From positions 23,727 through 87,726 of the forward strand of contig NZ_JAAIIH010000012.1 in NCBI RefSeq assembly GCF_012932365.1: 64,000 bases of DNA, read 5' to 3'. Under the pieces are notes generated by a model, which did not search any database, was not told the origin of the DNA, and saw only the letters and a program-made list of their open reading frames with translations. The translations under genes and the position numbers were made by a program. Below, piece after piece: positions 48,424 to 57,460 of the stretch (position 1 is the first letter of the stretch; the number at the start of each line of letters is the position of its first letter). This DNA comes from Bifidobacterium moraviense (GTDB lineage Bacteria > Actinomycetota > Actinomycetes > Actinomycetales > Bifidobacteriaceae).

Positions 48424-49817
48424 CGAAGGCCCGCTTCCTTCTCCTGCTCGCGCAGGGTCGCCTTGTCGTACGGGTCCCTGACGAAGCGGGACAGGACGCA
48501 CTCGCCGTGCGCGGGCAGGTCCTCGGACACGGCGAACGCGTTGATGCGCGCGGCCAGCGCCTTGAGACCTTCCTCGTCGTATTCGATGACCTCGACCGGC
48601 TTCATGAACGTGTGCACGCCAAGGCCGGCGGCGAAGCGTGCGGTGCCGCCGGTGGGCAGCACGTGGTTGGAGCCGGACATGTAGTCGCCCAGCGGGACCG
48701 GCGAGTACGGGCCGCGGAAGATGGCGCCGGCGTTCTTGATACGCTTGACGACGGCGTCCGCGTCGGCGGTCTGGATCTCCAGATGCTCGGCGGCGTACGC
48801 GTTGGCGGCGTCGATGGACTGGTCGAGGCCGTCCGTGAGGACGATCGCGGACTGGGTGCCGGACAGCGACGTGTGCACGCGCTCGGCGTGCTCGGTGCGC
48901 GGCACGCGGTAGGCGAGGTTCTCCTGCACCTTCTCGGCGAACTCCGGGGAGTCGGTGAACAGCACGGAGCCGGCGAGCTCGTCGTGCTCGGCTTGGCCGA
49001 TGAGGTCGGCGGCCACGAGGCTCGGGTTGGCGGTCTTGTCGGCGATGATGCCGATCTCGGTGGGGCCGGCCACGGCGTCGATGCCCACGAACGCGGACAC
49101 GAGCGACTTGGCGGTGGCCACGAAGATGTTGCCGGGGCCGGTGATCTTGTCGACCGGATCGCACAGCACGTCGCCGTCCTGCGGCTCGGAGCCCTTGGCG
49201 CCGTACGCGAACATGGCGATGGCCTGCGCGCCGCCCACGGCGTATACCTCGTCGACGCCGAGGATCGCGCAGGTGGCGAGGATGGTCTTGTTGGGCAGGC
49301 CTTCGGCGTCATCGCGCGCCGGCGGCGTGGCGATGGCCAGCGATTCAACGCCTGCGGCCTGCGCCGGCACGGCGTTCATGATCACGGAGCTCGGGTAGAC
49401 GGCCTTGCCGCCGGGCACGTACAGGCCCACGCGCTGGATCGGGATCCAGCGTTCGGCCACGCGGGCGCCGGGGGCGAGATCGGTGTGGAAGTCCTTGGGG
49501 ACCTGGTTGGCGGCGACGGCGCGGGCGCGGCGCACGGATTCCTCGATGGCGGCACGCACCTCGGGGTCGAGGGTGTCGAGAGCGGCGGCGATGGCCTCGG
49601 CCGGCACGCGCAGGTGCTTCGGGCGCACGTGGTCGAACTTCTCCTCGAAGTCGCGCAGGGCGGCGGCGCCGCGCTCCTTGACGTCCTCCAGGATCGGACG
49701 CACCAGATCGGAGGCCTCGGAGGTGCCCATCGCGGCGCGCGGCATGGCCGCAAGCAGCTCGGCACGGGACAGTTGACGGCCACGAAGGTCGATGATTCGC
49801 ATGATGTTCTCGCTCAT
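48420..49817 (-). CDS. hisD: Histidinol dehydrogenase HisD
   Basis: A 465-residue zinc enzyme doing the last two oxidations to histidine. [29 protein letters not shown], the [11 protein letters not shown] segment, the zinc/base histidines in [10 protein letters not shown] and the [11 protein letters not shown] motif are intact. The ATG at 49817 follows GAGGG closely; an internal ATG at 49802 (MRIIDLRG) gives the more usual N-terminus and is a real alternative. First gene of the operon. Confidence 0.95.
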   Translation of the reverse strand: MSENIMRIIDLRGRQLSRAELLAAMPRAAMGTSEASDLVRPILEDVKERGAAALRDFEEKFDHVRPKHLRVPAEAIAAALDTLDPEVRAAIEESVRRARAVAANQVPKDFHTDLAPGARVAERWIPIQRVGLYVPGGKAVYPSSVIMNAVPAQAAGVESLAIATPPARDDAEGLPNKTILATCAILGVDEVYAVGGAQAIAMFAYGAKGSEPQDGDVLCDPVDKITGPGNIFVATAKSLVSAFVGIDAVAGPTEIGIIADKTANPSLVAADLIGQAEHDELAGSVLFTDSPEFAEKVQENLAYRVPRTEHAERVHTSLSGTQSAIVLTDGLDQSIDAANAYAAEHLEIQTADADAVVKRIKNAGAIFRGPYSPVPLGDYMSGSNHVLPTGGTARFAAGLGVHTFMKPVEVIEYDEEGLKALAARINAFAVSEDLPAHGECVLSRFVRDPYDKATLREQEKEAGLR

Positions 49818-49967
49818 AGCCCTCAGTGTAGGTTCCCGCGCTGACCGGGCGGGGCCGCTGCGGACCATCCGTCCGAATGCTCCCGAATGCTGAGATGGCG
49901 CGCCCGCGGCCGGCCCCGTAGACTGGAGGGGACCATCGTCATCCGCACGTCAACCACGGAGGTTCCC

Positions 49968-50303
49968 ATGATCGTCACCACCACCCCCACCGTCGAGGGC
50001 TACAGCATCACCGGCTACTACGGCATCGTGTTCGGCGAGGTCATCAGCGGCGTCAACATGTTCAAGGACATGGGCGCGGGACTGCGCAACATCTTCGGCG
50101 GCCGTTCGCAGGGCTACGAGAACGAGCTGGTCAACGCCCGCCAGCAGGCCATCGCCGAGATGGAGCAGCGCGCCGGCGAGCTGGGCGCGCATGCCGTGGT
50201 GGGCGTGGACGTGGACTACGAGGTGCTCGGGCAGGGCGGCGACATGCTCATGGTGACGGTCTCCGGCACCGCCGTGCAGCTCGCGCCCATCGCACGCCAG
50301 TAG
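49968..50303 (+). CDS. YbjQ/UPF0145 family protein
   Basis: A 111-residue protein of the YbjQ family (putative heavy-metal-binding domain, pentameric in known structures). It has the [15 protein letters not shown] start, the helix with [17 protein letters not shown] and the closing strand [22 protein letters not shown] is an excellent ribosome site. No Cys or His suggests metal binding here, and the function of the family is not settled. It stands alone, divergent from the his operon. Confidence 0.88.
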   Translation: MIVTTTPTVEGYSITGYYGIVFGEVISGVNMFKDMGAGLRNIFGGRSQGYENELVNARQQAIAEMEQRAGELGAHAVVGVDVDYEVLGQGGDMLMVTVSGTAVQLAPIARQ

Positions 50304-50427
50304 CCACGCCCGCCCGCGGTCCGTCCCCCGCCTCTGAGCCGTCCCAGCGCACGAGCATGCAGTAGCTGCGCGCACTCGCGGTCCGCTCCCCCGCCCTACT
50401 ACTCGGAGTCTGACTGTCTCCCCCGAA

Positions 50428-50534
50428 AATTGCGGGCTCAAAAGGACGAAAACCGGAATTCCAAGCGCGAAATGGACGCTCCGGCGGGGGTTTGACGCTT
50501 GGAATCCGAGATTTCGTCCTTTTCAGCCCGTAAT
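50428..50534. repeat. Long imperfect inverted repeat
   Basis: Arms of about 40 bases (50428-50467 and 50496-50534), beginning AATTGCGGGCTCAAAAGGAC and ending in its complement, around a 28-base centre. No gene overlaps. With the tandem repeat that follows it fills the gene-free stretch 50304-50767. Confidence 0.8.
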
Positions 50535-50603
50535 TCACGGGGCCGGTGTCCGGGGCCGCGCGTCTACGTGGTGTGCGATGTTTCAGCCCGTCATTCACGG
50601 GCC

Positions 50604-50687
50604 CGGCACGGCAACTCCGGCACGGCAACTCCGGCACGGCAATTCCGACGTGACAATCCCGGTGCGGCAATTCCGGTGAGGCGGTTC
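50604..50687. repeat. Six 14-bp tandem repeats
   Basis: Six consecutive 14-base units, the first two identical (CGGCACGGCAACTC), the later ones progressively diverged. Confidence 0.85.
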
Positions 50688-50767
50688 CGCCCATCTGTCT
50701 CGCCTATCGGCCTCGCCCATCTGCTCGTCCGGCCGCCGTCGTCCGGCAACCGTCCGGGCCCATCGGG

Positions 50768-51499
50768 TCAGAACAGCGACGGCTGCACAGGCGATCCCGG
50801 GGAATGCGCGGCGTCAGATCGCGCCGCACCAGACGGCACAGCACGCCCAGGCTGCCCAGTGCGCCCAGACTGTTCAGCCCGCCCAGAACGCGCAGCCCAT
50901 GCCGCCTGTCCAGAGCGCACAGACGGCACAGCACGCCCAGCCTGCTCAGCCCGCCCAGTGTGCCCAGTCTGCTCAGCCTGTTCACCCTGCCCAGTGCGCC
51001 CAGTCTGTTCAACCCGCCCAGAACGCGCATCCTGCTCAGCCTGCCCGGAGCGCACAGGCGGCATGGGCGCCGGCGCGGGATGTGCGGCGAGGTCGCGATC
51101 GATCCACGCCATGACGAGGTCCGCGAGCCGGTCCGTTTCCTCGTCGGTGAGCGCGCGCCCCTTGGGGATGCCGTGCCACTTGGCGATGCATCCACGGCAG
51201 CAGGTCGCCGTGGCATGCTGTGCGGTGAACACCGGGTGCCCGCGCCATGGCGTCTGCCGCCCGTCGTTGCGAGGCTCGGCATCCCCCACCCGCTCGCGCA
51301 GCATCTCATGCGCATGCCGCGCGATCGTGACGCGTCCCTTGGCACGGGCATAGGCGCGATCCCTGGTACTCAGCGTGAACCTAGCACGGAACGCGGATCG
51401 CGACAGCCGCTGCAGCGTCGCCGCGATCCACGCCCGTTCGTCGTCATCTGCCGGCGCGCTGTTTGCCGATGCACTGCCGACCGACTCGCCGTCATCCAT
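50768..51499 (-). CDS. DUF4186 protein with repetitive Gln/Gly/Arg tail
   Basis: A 243-residue protein. Residues about 20-140 match the DUF4186 family, with conserved basic/aromatic and Cys/His positions (RHAHEMLRERV; TPWRGHPVFTAQHATATCCRGC; KWHGIPKGR); the His and Cys cluster suggests a metal site. Residues about 150-235 are a low-complexity tail of five-residue-like units (RSGQAEQDA, RVEQTG, RAEQAG), coded by an imperfect DNA repeat. It begins 13 bases after the aldo/keto reductase stop, so is likely co-transcribed. The start is uncertain because the ribosome site is weak. Confidence 0.75.
   Translation of the reverse strand: MDDGESVGSASANSAPADDDERAWIAATLQRLSRSAFRARFTLSTRDRAYARAKGRVTIARHAHEMLRERVGDAEPRNDGRQTPWRGHPVFTAQHATATCCRGCIAKWHGIPKGRALTDEETDRLADLVMAWIDRDLAAHPAPAPMPPVRSGQAEQDARSGRVEQTGRTGQGEQAEQTGHTGRAEQAGRAVPSVRSGQAAWAARSGRAEQSGRTGQPGRAVPSGAARSDAAHSPGSPVQPSLF
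50829..51060. repeat. Imperfect repeat array coding the DUF4186 protein tail
   Basis: Built from GCCCAGnnTGnnCAG-like 15-base steps; a larger unit beginning GACGGCACAGCACGCCCAG occurs at about 50830 and 50931. Reading frame is kept throughout. Confidence 0.75.
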
Positions 51500-51512
51500 G
51501 CCGCGCCGCCCG

Positions 51513-52418
51513 TCAGACGTTGCCGCGCGCCTTCTGGTCGGCCCACGACTGCGACTGCACGTACGTGACGGGGTCGGCGCCGATGCGTCCCTCCGGCGCA
51601 TCCAGCGCGTCGATGGCGGCGAGCTCGGCTGCGGTGAGGTCGAAGCGCGCGGATGCGAGGTTCTGGCGCATGCGATCGGGGTGCTTGGACTTGGGGATGA
51701 TGATGCGGCCGGACTGCGTATGCCAGCGCAGCACCACCTCGGCGGGCGTGACGCCATGCGCCTCGGCCGCCGCGACGATCGGCTCGGCCGACATGTCGCC
51801 GCCGTGGCCCAGCGGGCTCCACGCCTCCACGGCGATGCCGTGCTCGGCGCAGTAGGCGCGCGTGGCCGGCTGCGAGTATCGCGGATGGTTCTCGATCTGG
51901 TTGACGGCGGGCAGTTCGCCGGAATTCTCCTTGAGCGCTTCGAGATGCTCGGGCAGGAAGTTGCTCACGCCCGCCACGCGGATCGCGCCCTCCTCGCGCA
52001 GCTTCAACAGCGCCTTCCACGTCTGGCGGTACGCGTCGATGCGCGGCATGGGCCAGTGGATGAGGTACATGTCCACCACGTCGAGGCCGAGCTTGCGGCG
52101 CGACTCCTCGAACGCGATGAGCGTCTGGTCGTAGCCCTGATCGCAGTTGCGCAGCTTCGTCGCCACGAAGACCTTGCCCGCCATGCCGGTGGCCCTGAGC
52201 GCCGCGCCCACGGCCTCCTCGTTGTAGTAGGCGGCTGCGGTGTCGATGTGGCGGTAGCCGATCTCCAGCGCCTCCTCGACCGCGCGCTGCGTGTCGGCGG
52301 CGGGGATCTGGAACGTGCCGAATCCGATCTGCGGGATCACGGTGTGCGCCGGGTCGTTGAGCGTGAGGGTCGGGGAACGCAGCTCGTCGGCCGCGTCCGC
52401 CATAGGTTCAGTCGTCAT
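51513..52418 (-). CDS. Aldo/keto reductase
   Basis: A 301-residue NADPH-dependent reductase of the AKR5-like (2,5-diketogluconate reductase) type. The catalytic tetrad is visible: Asp59 and Tyr64 in HIDTAAAYYNE, Lys88 in FVATKL, His121 in LIHWPMP. The cofactor motif IIIPKSKHPDRMRQN is near the C-terminus. AAAGGACGGACG sets the ATG at 52418. First of a probable two-gene operon with the DUF4186 gene. Confidence 0.92.
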   Translation of the reverse strand: MTTEPMADAADELRSPTLTLNDPAHTVIPQIGFGTFQIPAADTQRAVEEALEIGYRHIDTAAAYYNEEAVGAALRATGMAGKVFVATKLRNCDQGYDQTLIAFEESRRKLGLDVVDMYLIHWPMPRIDAYRQTWKALLKLREEGAIRVAGVSNFLPEHLEALKENSGELPAVNQIENHPRYSQPATRAYCAEHGIAVEAWSPLGHGGDMSAEPIVAAAEAHGVTPAEVVLRWHTQSGRIIIPKSKHPDRMRQNLASARFDLTAAELAAIDALDAPEGRIGADPVTYVQSQSWADQKARGNV

Positions 52419-52539
52419 CGTCCGTCCTTTCGCGGGGAAGTGTCCTTCACGGCCGATGATACGACGGGCCGCCGATGCGATGTCGCCAGCACGATGCCGC
52501 CGGCGTGACGGTCCGGCATTCCCGACGCGGCCGCCGATC

Positions 52540-52617
52540 ATCGCAACGTTGCCGCGGACTGCCGTCGAAACGTCGGCGAGCCGGTTCCTCGATGGCCCTT
52601 CGCGGCAACGTTGCGAT
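52540..52617. repeat. Inverted repeat with 17-base arms
   Basis: ATCGCAACGTTGCCGCG at 52540-52556 is exactly complementary to 52601-52617 across 44 bases. Each arm itself holds the palindrome CAACGTTG. It lies between the aldo/keto reductase and the ileS terminator in the gene-free stretch 52419-52792. Confidence 0.75.
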
Positions 52618-52667
52618 CGGCGCACTCCCCCGAGCCGTCGCGCACGGGTCGCATGGCGCCGCGACGA

Positions 52668-52706
52668 CGAAGGCCCCGATCCGCATCGCACGGATCGGGG
52701 CCTTCG
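52668..52706 (-). terminator. Terminator after ileS
   Basis: A perfect 16-bp stem starting CGAAGGCCCCGATCCG with a 7-base loop, 87 bases past the ileS stop. Confidence 0.85.
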
Positions 52707-52792
52707 CCCGGAATCGGACGATCGGACGGGCATCACGCCGCGATCGGCGTCATGCCCGTCATGCCACGGCGATCATCACGTCGCGGCGATCG

Positions 52793-55700
52793 TCACTCCT
52801 CGGTGGCCTTGGCGACCTTGACGCCGAGCTCGTCGCCGGCGGTCACGGTCAGCGAGGTGGCCAGCGTCTCGTGCGCCACGAGGTCGCGGAATTCCTCGAC
52901 CTTGGCCACGTCGTCGGCCGGCACCGTCAGCTCGAGGCTGATGCGGTCGGCGATGTCGAGGTCGGCGGCCTTGCGGGCGTCCTGCACGGCACGGATCACG
53001 TCGCGCGCATAGCCCTCGGCCTCGAGCTCCGGCGTCAGCGCGGTGTCGAGGATCACGAAGCCGCCGGTCGGCAGCGCCGCGGACACGGACACGGACGCCT
53101 CGGCGGCGTCCTGCTCCTCCACGCGGTTGATGAGCTCGTACTCGCCGTCCACCAGCGTCAGTTCGCCGTTCGGGGTCTCCACCACGGGCGCGCCGTCCGC
53201 GCCCACGTGCCAGGCGCCGCTCTTGGACGCCTTGATGGCCAGCTGGACGTCCTTGCGCAGACGCTTGCCGGCCACGCGCGCGTTGACACGCAGCTCGTGC
53301 ACGATCTTCAGACCCTGCGAGCCGGCGTCCTCCATGGTGCAGAACTCGATGTCCTTGACGTTGAGCTCGGACTTGAGGATGTCGGCGTACGCCCTGACGT
53401 CGTCCACGTCCTCCACCACCACGGTGAGCTTGGCGAGCGGCTGACGCACGCGGATCTGCTGGGCCTTGCGCAGCGAGAGCGTGCCGGAGACCACCTCGCG
53501 CACCTTCTCCATGGCGGCCACGAGCTTGTCGTCGGCCACGAGCACCCTGCCGAGCTCGGTGGGCTCGCCGGTCTTCTCGTCCGCGAGGAACGGCCAATCG
53601 GCCAGATGCACGGACTCGCCGCCGGTCAGGCCGCGCCAGATCGTCTCGGTCTCCATCGGGGCGAGCGGCGCCATCACGCGGCACAGCACCTCGAGGGCGG
53701 TGTACAGCGTGTTGAACGCGTCGGCGTCCTCGTTCCAGAAGCGGTCGCGCGTGTTGCGGATGTACCAGTTGGTGAGCATGTCGATGAAGTCGCTCACCTC
53801 GTCGCACGCGTCGGAGATGGCGAACGTGTCGAGCGAATGCTGCACGCCGGCGACGAGCCTGCGCAGACGCGCCAGCAGGTAGCGGTCCATCTCGGGCAGC
53901 GCGGACACCTCGTCGGCACGGAGCAGACGGGCGTCGAAGCCCTTGCCCTTGTTGGCCGCGTTGGCGTACAGAGTGAAGAAGTAGTAGGAGCTCCACAGCG
54001 GCAGCATGACCTGGCGCACGGTGTCGCGGATGCCCTCGGCGGTGACGATCAGGTTGCCGCCCCTGAGGATCGGGGACGACATGAGGAACCAGCGCATCGC
54101 GTCGGAGCCGTACTTGTCGAACACGCCGTTGACGTCCGGGTAGTTCCTGAGGTGCTTCGACATCTTCTGGCCGTCGGAGCCGAGCACGATGCCGTGGCAG
54201 ATCACGTTCTTGAACGCCGGACGGTCGAACAGCGCGGTGGCCATGACGTGCAGCAGGTAGAACCAGCCGCGGGTCTGGCCGATGTATTCGACGATGTAGT
54301 CGGCCGGGAAGTGCTGCTCGAACTTCTCCTTGTTCTCGAACGGGTAGTGGAACTGCGCGAACGACATGGAGCCGGACTCGAACCAGCAGTCGAGCACGTC
54401 GGGGATGCGGTGCATGTGGCTCTTGCCGGTCGGATCGTCCGGGTTGACGCGGGTCAGGTCGTCGATCCACGGGCGGTGCATGTTCACGTTGCCGTCGCGG
54501 TCGCGCGGGTAGTCGCCGAAGTCGCGCTTGAGCTCCTCAAGCGAGCCGTACACGTCCACGCGCGGGTACTTCGGGTCGTCGGACACCCACACCGGGATGG
54601 GCGAGCCCCAGAAGCGGTTGCGGGAGATGGACCAGTCGCGGGCGTTGGCGAGCCACTTGCCGAACTGGCCGTCCTTCACGTTCTCCGGGATCCAGTTGAT
54701 CTGCTGGTTGAGCTCCAGCAGGCGCGGCTTGATCTTGGTCACGGACACGAACCAGGAGCTCACCGGCTTGTAGATGAGCGGCGTGGCGCAGCGCCAGCAG
54801 TGCGGGTAGGAGTGCACGTAGCTCTTCTCCTGGAAGAGGATCGCGCGCTTGTCCTCGTCGATCTGGGCGAGCGGGCCGTCGCCGTTGCGCAGGTTGCGCA
54901 GGATCGGCGTGTTGGCGTCGAACACGTACATGCCCTCGTAGTCGGGGCACTGCGCGGTGAAGCGGCAGCCGGCGTCGAGCACGTCGGTGCTCTTGACGCC
55001 CTTGGCGTTGAGCGTGTTCATATCGTCCTCGCCGTAGGGTGCCTGGTGCACGAGGCCGGTGCCCTCGACGGTGTCGACGTAGTCGGCGGTGAAGATCGTG
55101 TAGCCGTTCGGTCCGGGCACATGGCCCTCGGACTCGGCTTCGTCGCCCGCGAAGTACGGGAAGACGGGCCAGTAGCGGCGGCCGGCCAGCTCGGAGCCCT
55201 TGAGCTCGCGCACGATCTCGTAGTTCTCGCCGAGCTCCTTCTCGTAGTGCGGCAGCAGGGCCTTGCCGAAGTAGAACTTCTTGCCCGCGTACTTGCCTTC
55301 GGTGGGCTTGACCTCGACGTAGTCGATGTCGGCGCCGACGACGATCGCGAAGTTGGTGGGCACGGTCCACGGCGTGGTGGTCCAGAACACGGCGTAGGCA
55401 TCCTCGTCGCGCAACTTCACGGCCACGGAGACGGTGGTGTCCTGACGGTCCTGGTAGACGTCGGCGTCCATGCGCAGCTCGTGGGCGGAAAGCGGCGTGC
55501 GGTCCTTGGGGCAGTACGGCAGCACGCGGTAGCCCTGATACGCGAGGCCCTTGTCGTACAGCTGCTTGAACGCCCACATCACGGACTCCATGTACGGGAT
55601 GTTCAGCGTCTTGTAGCCGTGCTCGAAGTCGACCCAGCGGGCCTGGCGGTGCACGTAGTCCTGCCATTCGTGCGTGTACTTGAGCACGGAGGCGCGGCAG

Positions 55701-56107
55701 GCGTCGTTGAACTTGTCGATGCCCATCTTCTCGATCTGGTCGACCGAGTCGATGCCGAGCTCCTTCTGCGCCTCGAGCTCCGCGGGCAGGCCGTGCGTGT
55801 CCCAGCCGAACACGCGATTGACCTTGCGGCCCTTCATGGTCTGGTAGCGCGGGATCACGTCCTTCGCGTAGCCGGTGAGCAGGTGGCCGTAGTGCGGCAG
55901 GCCGTTCGCGAAGGGCGGGCCGTCGAAGAACACGAACTCGTTCTGGCTGTGGTCGCCGGAAGGATTGCGCTCCACGGACTTCTGGAAGGTGTCGTCCTTG
56001 TCCCAGTAGCCAAGGACCGTTTCCTCCATGTTGGGGAAGCTGGGGTTCGGCGCGACGTGCGCGGTCTCGCCGCCCTCGTTCGCCTTGGGATATACGTTGT
56101 CGCTCAC
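52793..56107 (-). CDS. ileS: Isoleucyl-tRNA synthetase (type 2-like)
   Basis: A 1104-residue class I synthetase. The HIGH motif is HYGH at 72-75 (GPPFANGLPHYGH) and the KMSKS motif is KMSKH in SDGQKMSKHLRNY. The CP1 editing domain (about 190-400) has TTTPWTVPTNFAI. Length over 1000 and the CxxC-poor C-terminus ending in alpha/beta domains resemble eukaryote-like type 2 enzymes, the class linked to natural mupirocin tolerance in bifidobacteria. Start GTG at 56107 has GAGGAGACAACG before it. Expression is controlled by a T-box leader. Confidence 0.95.
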   Translation of the reverse strand: MSDNVYPKANEGGETAHVAPNPSFPNMEETVLGYWDKDDTFQKSVERNPSGDHSQNEFVFFDGPPFANGLPHYGHLLTGYAKDVIPRYQTMKGRKVNRVFGWDTHGLPAELEAQKELGIDSVDQIEKMGIDKFNDACRASVLKYTHEWQDYVHRQARWVDFEHGYKTLNIPYMESVMWAFKQLYDKGLAYQGYRVLPYCPKDRTPLSAHELRMDADVYQDRQDTTVSVAVKLRDEDAYAVFWTTTPWTVPTNFAIVVGADIDYVEVKPTEGKYAGKKFYFGKALLPHYEKELGENYEIVRELKGSELAGRRYWPVFPYFAGDEAESEGHVPGPNGYTIFTADYVDTVEGTGLVHQAPYGEDDMNTLNAKGVKSTDVLDAGCRFTAQCPDYEGMYVFDANTPILRNLRNGDGPLAQIDEDKRAILFQEKSYVHSYPHCWRCATPLIYKPVSSWFVSVTKIKPRLLELNQQINWIPENVKDGQFGKWLANARDWSISRNRFWGSPIPVWVSDDPKYPRVDVYGSLEELKRDFGDYPRDRDGNVNMHRPWIDDLTRVNPDDPTGKSHMHRIPDVLDCWFESGSMSFAQFHYPFENKEKFEQHFPADYIVEYIGQTRGWFYLLHVMATALFDRPAFKNVICHGIVLGSDGQKMSKHLRNYPDVNGVFDKYGSDAMRWFLMSSPILRGGNLIVTAEGIRDTVRQVMLPLWSSYYFFTLYANAANKGKGFDARLLRADEVSALPEMDRYLLARLRRLVAGVQHSLDTFAISDACDEVSDFIDMLTNWYIRNTRDRFWNEDADAFNTLYTALEVLCRVMAPLAPMETETIWRGLTGGESVHLADWPFLADEKTGEPTELGRVLVADDKLVAAMEKVREVVSGTLSLRKAQQIRVRQPLAKLTVVVEDVDDVRAYADILKSELNVKDIEFCTMEDAGSQGLKIVHELRVNARVAGKRLRKDVQLAIKASKSGAWHVGADGAPVVETPNGELTLVDGEYELINRVEEQDAAEASVSVSAALPTGGFVILDTALTPELEAEGYARDVIRAVQDARKAADLDIADRISLELTVPADDVAKVEEFRDLVAHETLATSLTVTAGDELGVKVAKATEE

Positions 56108-56365
56108 CGTTGTCTCCTCGTGCGTGAGTCTTCGTTGTTCCACTCACGAGGACGACGAACCGAGCACTGAGCCCCGCCCACCGCGGTACCACCTCGCTTG
56201 CCGCGCGCCGCGTTCCTGACTGCTTGCGCCGCGCACGACCACTTGCGACCGGCTGTCTCGGGCCGGACCCGTCGGTTCTACTGGGCACGGGACCATACGC
56301 GATGCGCGCGGCGCCGGGCCGTTCTTCCGAGCGCTCCCCGCTGATAACGGATCATCGCGACACGG
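56108..56365 (-). promoter_or_regulatory. T-box riboswitch leader of ileS
   Basis: On the minus strand AGGTGGTACCGCGG (56194-56181) is the conserved T-box sequence that pairs with uncharged tRNA-CCA. A -10-like TATAGT lies at 56376-56371. A stem I candidate follows at once, closed by CCCCG/CGGGG, with a loop holding an ATC isoleucine specifier at 56345-56343. Downstream, CCTCGTGAGT and ACTCACGCACGAGG can pair and would bury the ribosome site GAGGAG, so control is probably translational, as in other actinobacterial ileS T-boxes. Confidence 0.9.
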
Positions 56366-56541
56366 GGCACACTATAGCACCACGCCGCCGACCGCGCGTG
56401 CCGGCGTCCGCAGGCGGGCGCGCGTCGGCGTCGATCGGGCGATGAACTGCGACGACGATCTGCGACGACGACCCCGTTCGCGCCGACGGAACGGAGTCGT
56501 GCCGACGGCGATCCCCGACCGGCGCCGCCCGGCTTCCTTTC

Positions 56542-56712
56542 GGCAAGCGAAGGGGCGGGTTTCCGATCGGGTCCTTGAAATCACGGGCGTTTCAAGAAAA
56601 CCCGGGCCTTCGCTTGCCTGGCTCGGAGCCCTTCCGACAAACGAAGGGGCAGGTTTCCGATGATGCCCTTGATATGACGCCGATCGCGCCGAAACCCGGC
56701 CGTTCGCTTGCC
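56542..56712. repeat. Two tandem palindromic units upstream of the peroxiredoxin gene
   Basis: Unit 1 (56542-56618) has arms GGCAAGCGAAGG and CCTTCGCTTGCC with an inner CTTGAAA/TTTCAAG stem; unit 2 (56636-56712) is a diverged copy with arms around ACGAAGG and CCGTTCG. No gene overlaps; 56377-56541 shows nothing else. Confidence 0.75.
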
Positions 56713-56788
56713 CGGAGGGGCCCGATGGGGGGGCCGCGACCGGACCGTCGACGCGCCCCGTCCCCCGATCGCGCCTACGATTGGCCCC

Positions 56789-57382
56789 ATGAGCAGCACC
56801 GAACCGAACACTGCAATCAGTCATCCCGATCATCCCGAAACGGAACTCCCCCGACGTCTCGAGGCGGGCGAGACGGCGCCGGACTTCGTCCTGCCGGCCG
56901 TCGTTCCCGCGCAATCGGACGGCACGGACGACGCCGCGCAATCAGACGCCACGCAGCGCCACGCCGATCGCGAGGTGTCCCTGTCCGAAGTCCTCGCGCA
57001 GGGCCGCCGCGTGGTCCTGTACTTCTATCCGGCCGCGATGACGCCCGGATGCACCACGGAGGCGTGCGACTTCCGTGACAACCTCAATCGCCTTTCCGCG
57101 GCGGGCGTGACGGTGCTGGGCGTCTCGAAGGATCCGCTGGCCAGGCTGCGCCGCTTCGCCGAGCGCGACCATCTGACGTTCCCGCTGCTGAGCGACCCCG
57201 ATCTCGCGCTGCACCGAGCGTACGGCGCGTGGGGCGAGAAGAAGCTGTACGGCAAGGTCCACGTGGGCGTGATCCGCTCCACGTTCGTGATCGAGCCGGA
57301 CGGACGCATCGCGATCGCCCGGTACAACGTGCGCGCGAAGGGTCACGTCGCCTCGCTGATGAAGGCGCTGGATCTGGCGTAG
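56789..57382 (+). CDS. bcp: Thioredoxin-dependent peroxiredoxin, BCP/PrxQ type
   Basis: A 197-residue peroxidase reducing hydrogen peroxide and organic hydroperoxides. Peroxidatic Cys88 in MTPGCTTEA and resolving Cys93 five residues later give the BCP arrangement. A 25-residue insert rich in Asp/Gln/Ala (about 41-62) sits between the first strand and the active site. The ATG is at 56789; the ribosome site is weak. Useful to an anaerobe meeting oxygen, next to an NADH oxidase on the opposite strand. Confidence 0.92.
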   Translation: MSSTEPNTAISHPDHPETELPRRLEAGETAPDFVLPAVVPAQSDGTDDAAQSDATQRHADREVSLSEVLAQGRRVVLYFYPAAMTPGCTTEACDFRDNLNRLSAAGVTVLGVSKDPLARLRRFAERDHLTFPLLSDPDLALHRAYGAWGEKKLYGKVHVGVIRSTFVIEPDGRIAIARYNVRAKGHVASLMKALDLA

Positions 57383-57398
57383 CGACGCCGGATGCGCG

Positions 57399-57438
57399 AA
57401 CGGCCGGCGTCCCGCAGCGATCCGCGGGGCGCCGGCCG
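57399..57438. terminator. Bidirectional terminator between bcp and NADH oxidase
   Basis: ACGGCCGGCG and its complement close a 40-base hairpin with an inner CCCGC/GCGGG stem, between two convergent stops. Confidence 0.7.
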
Positions 57439-57460
57439 TCGAAACGCGAACAGAACCGGT

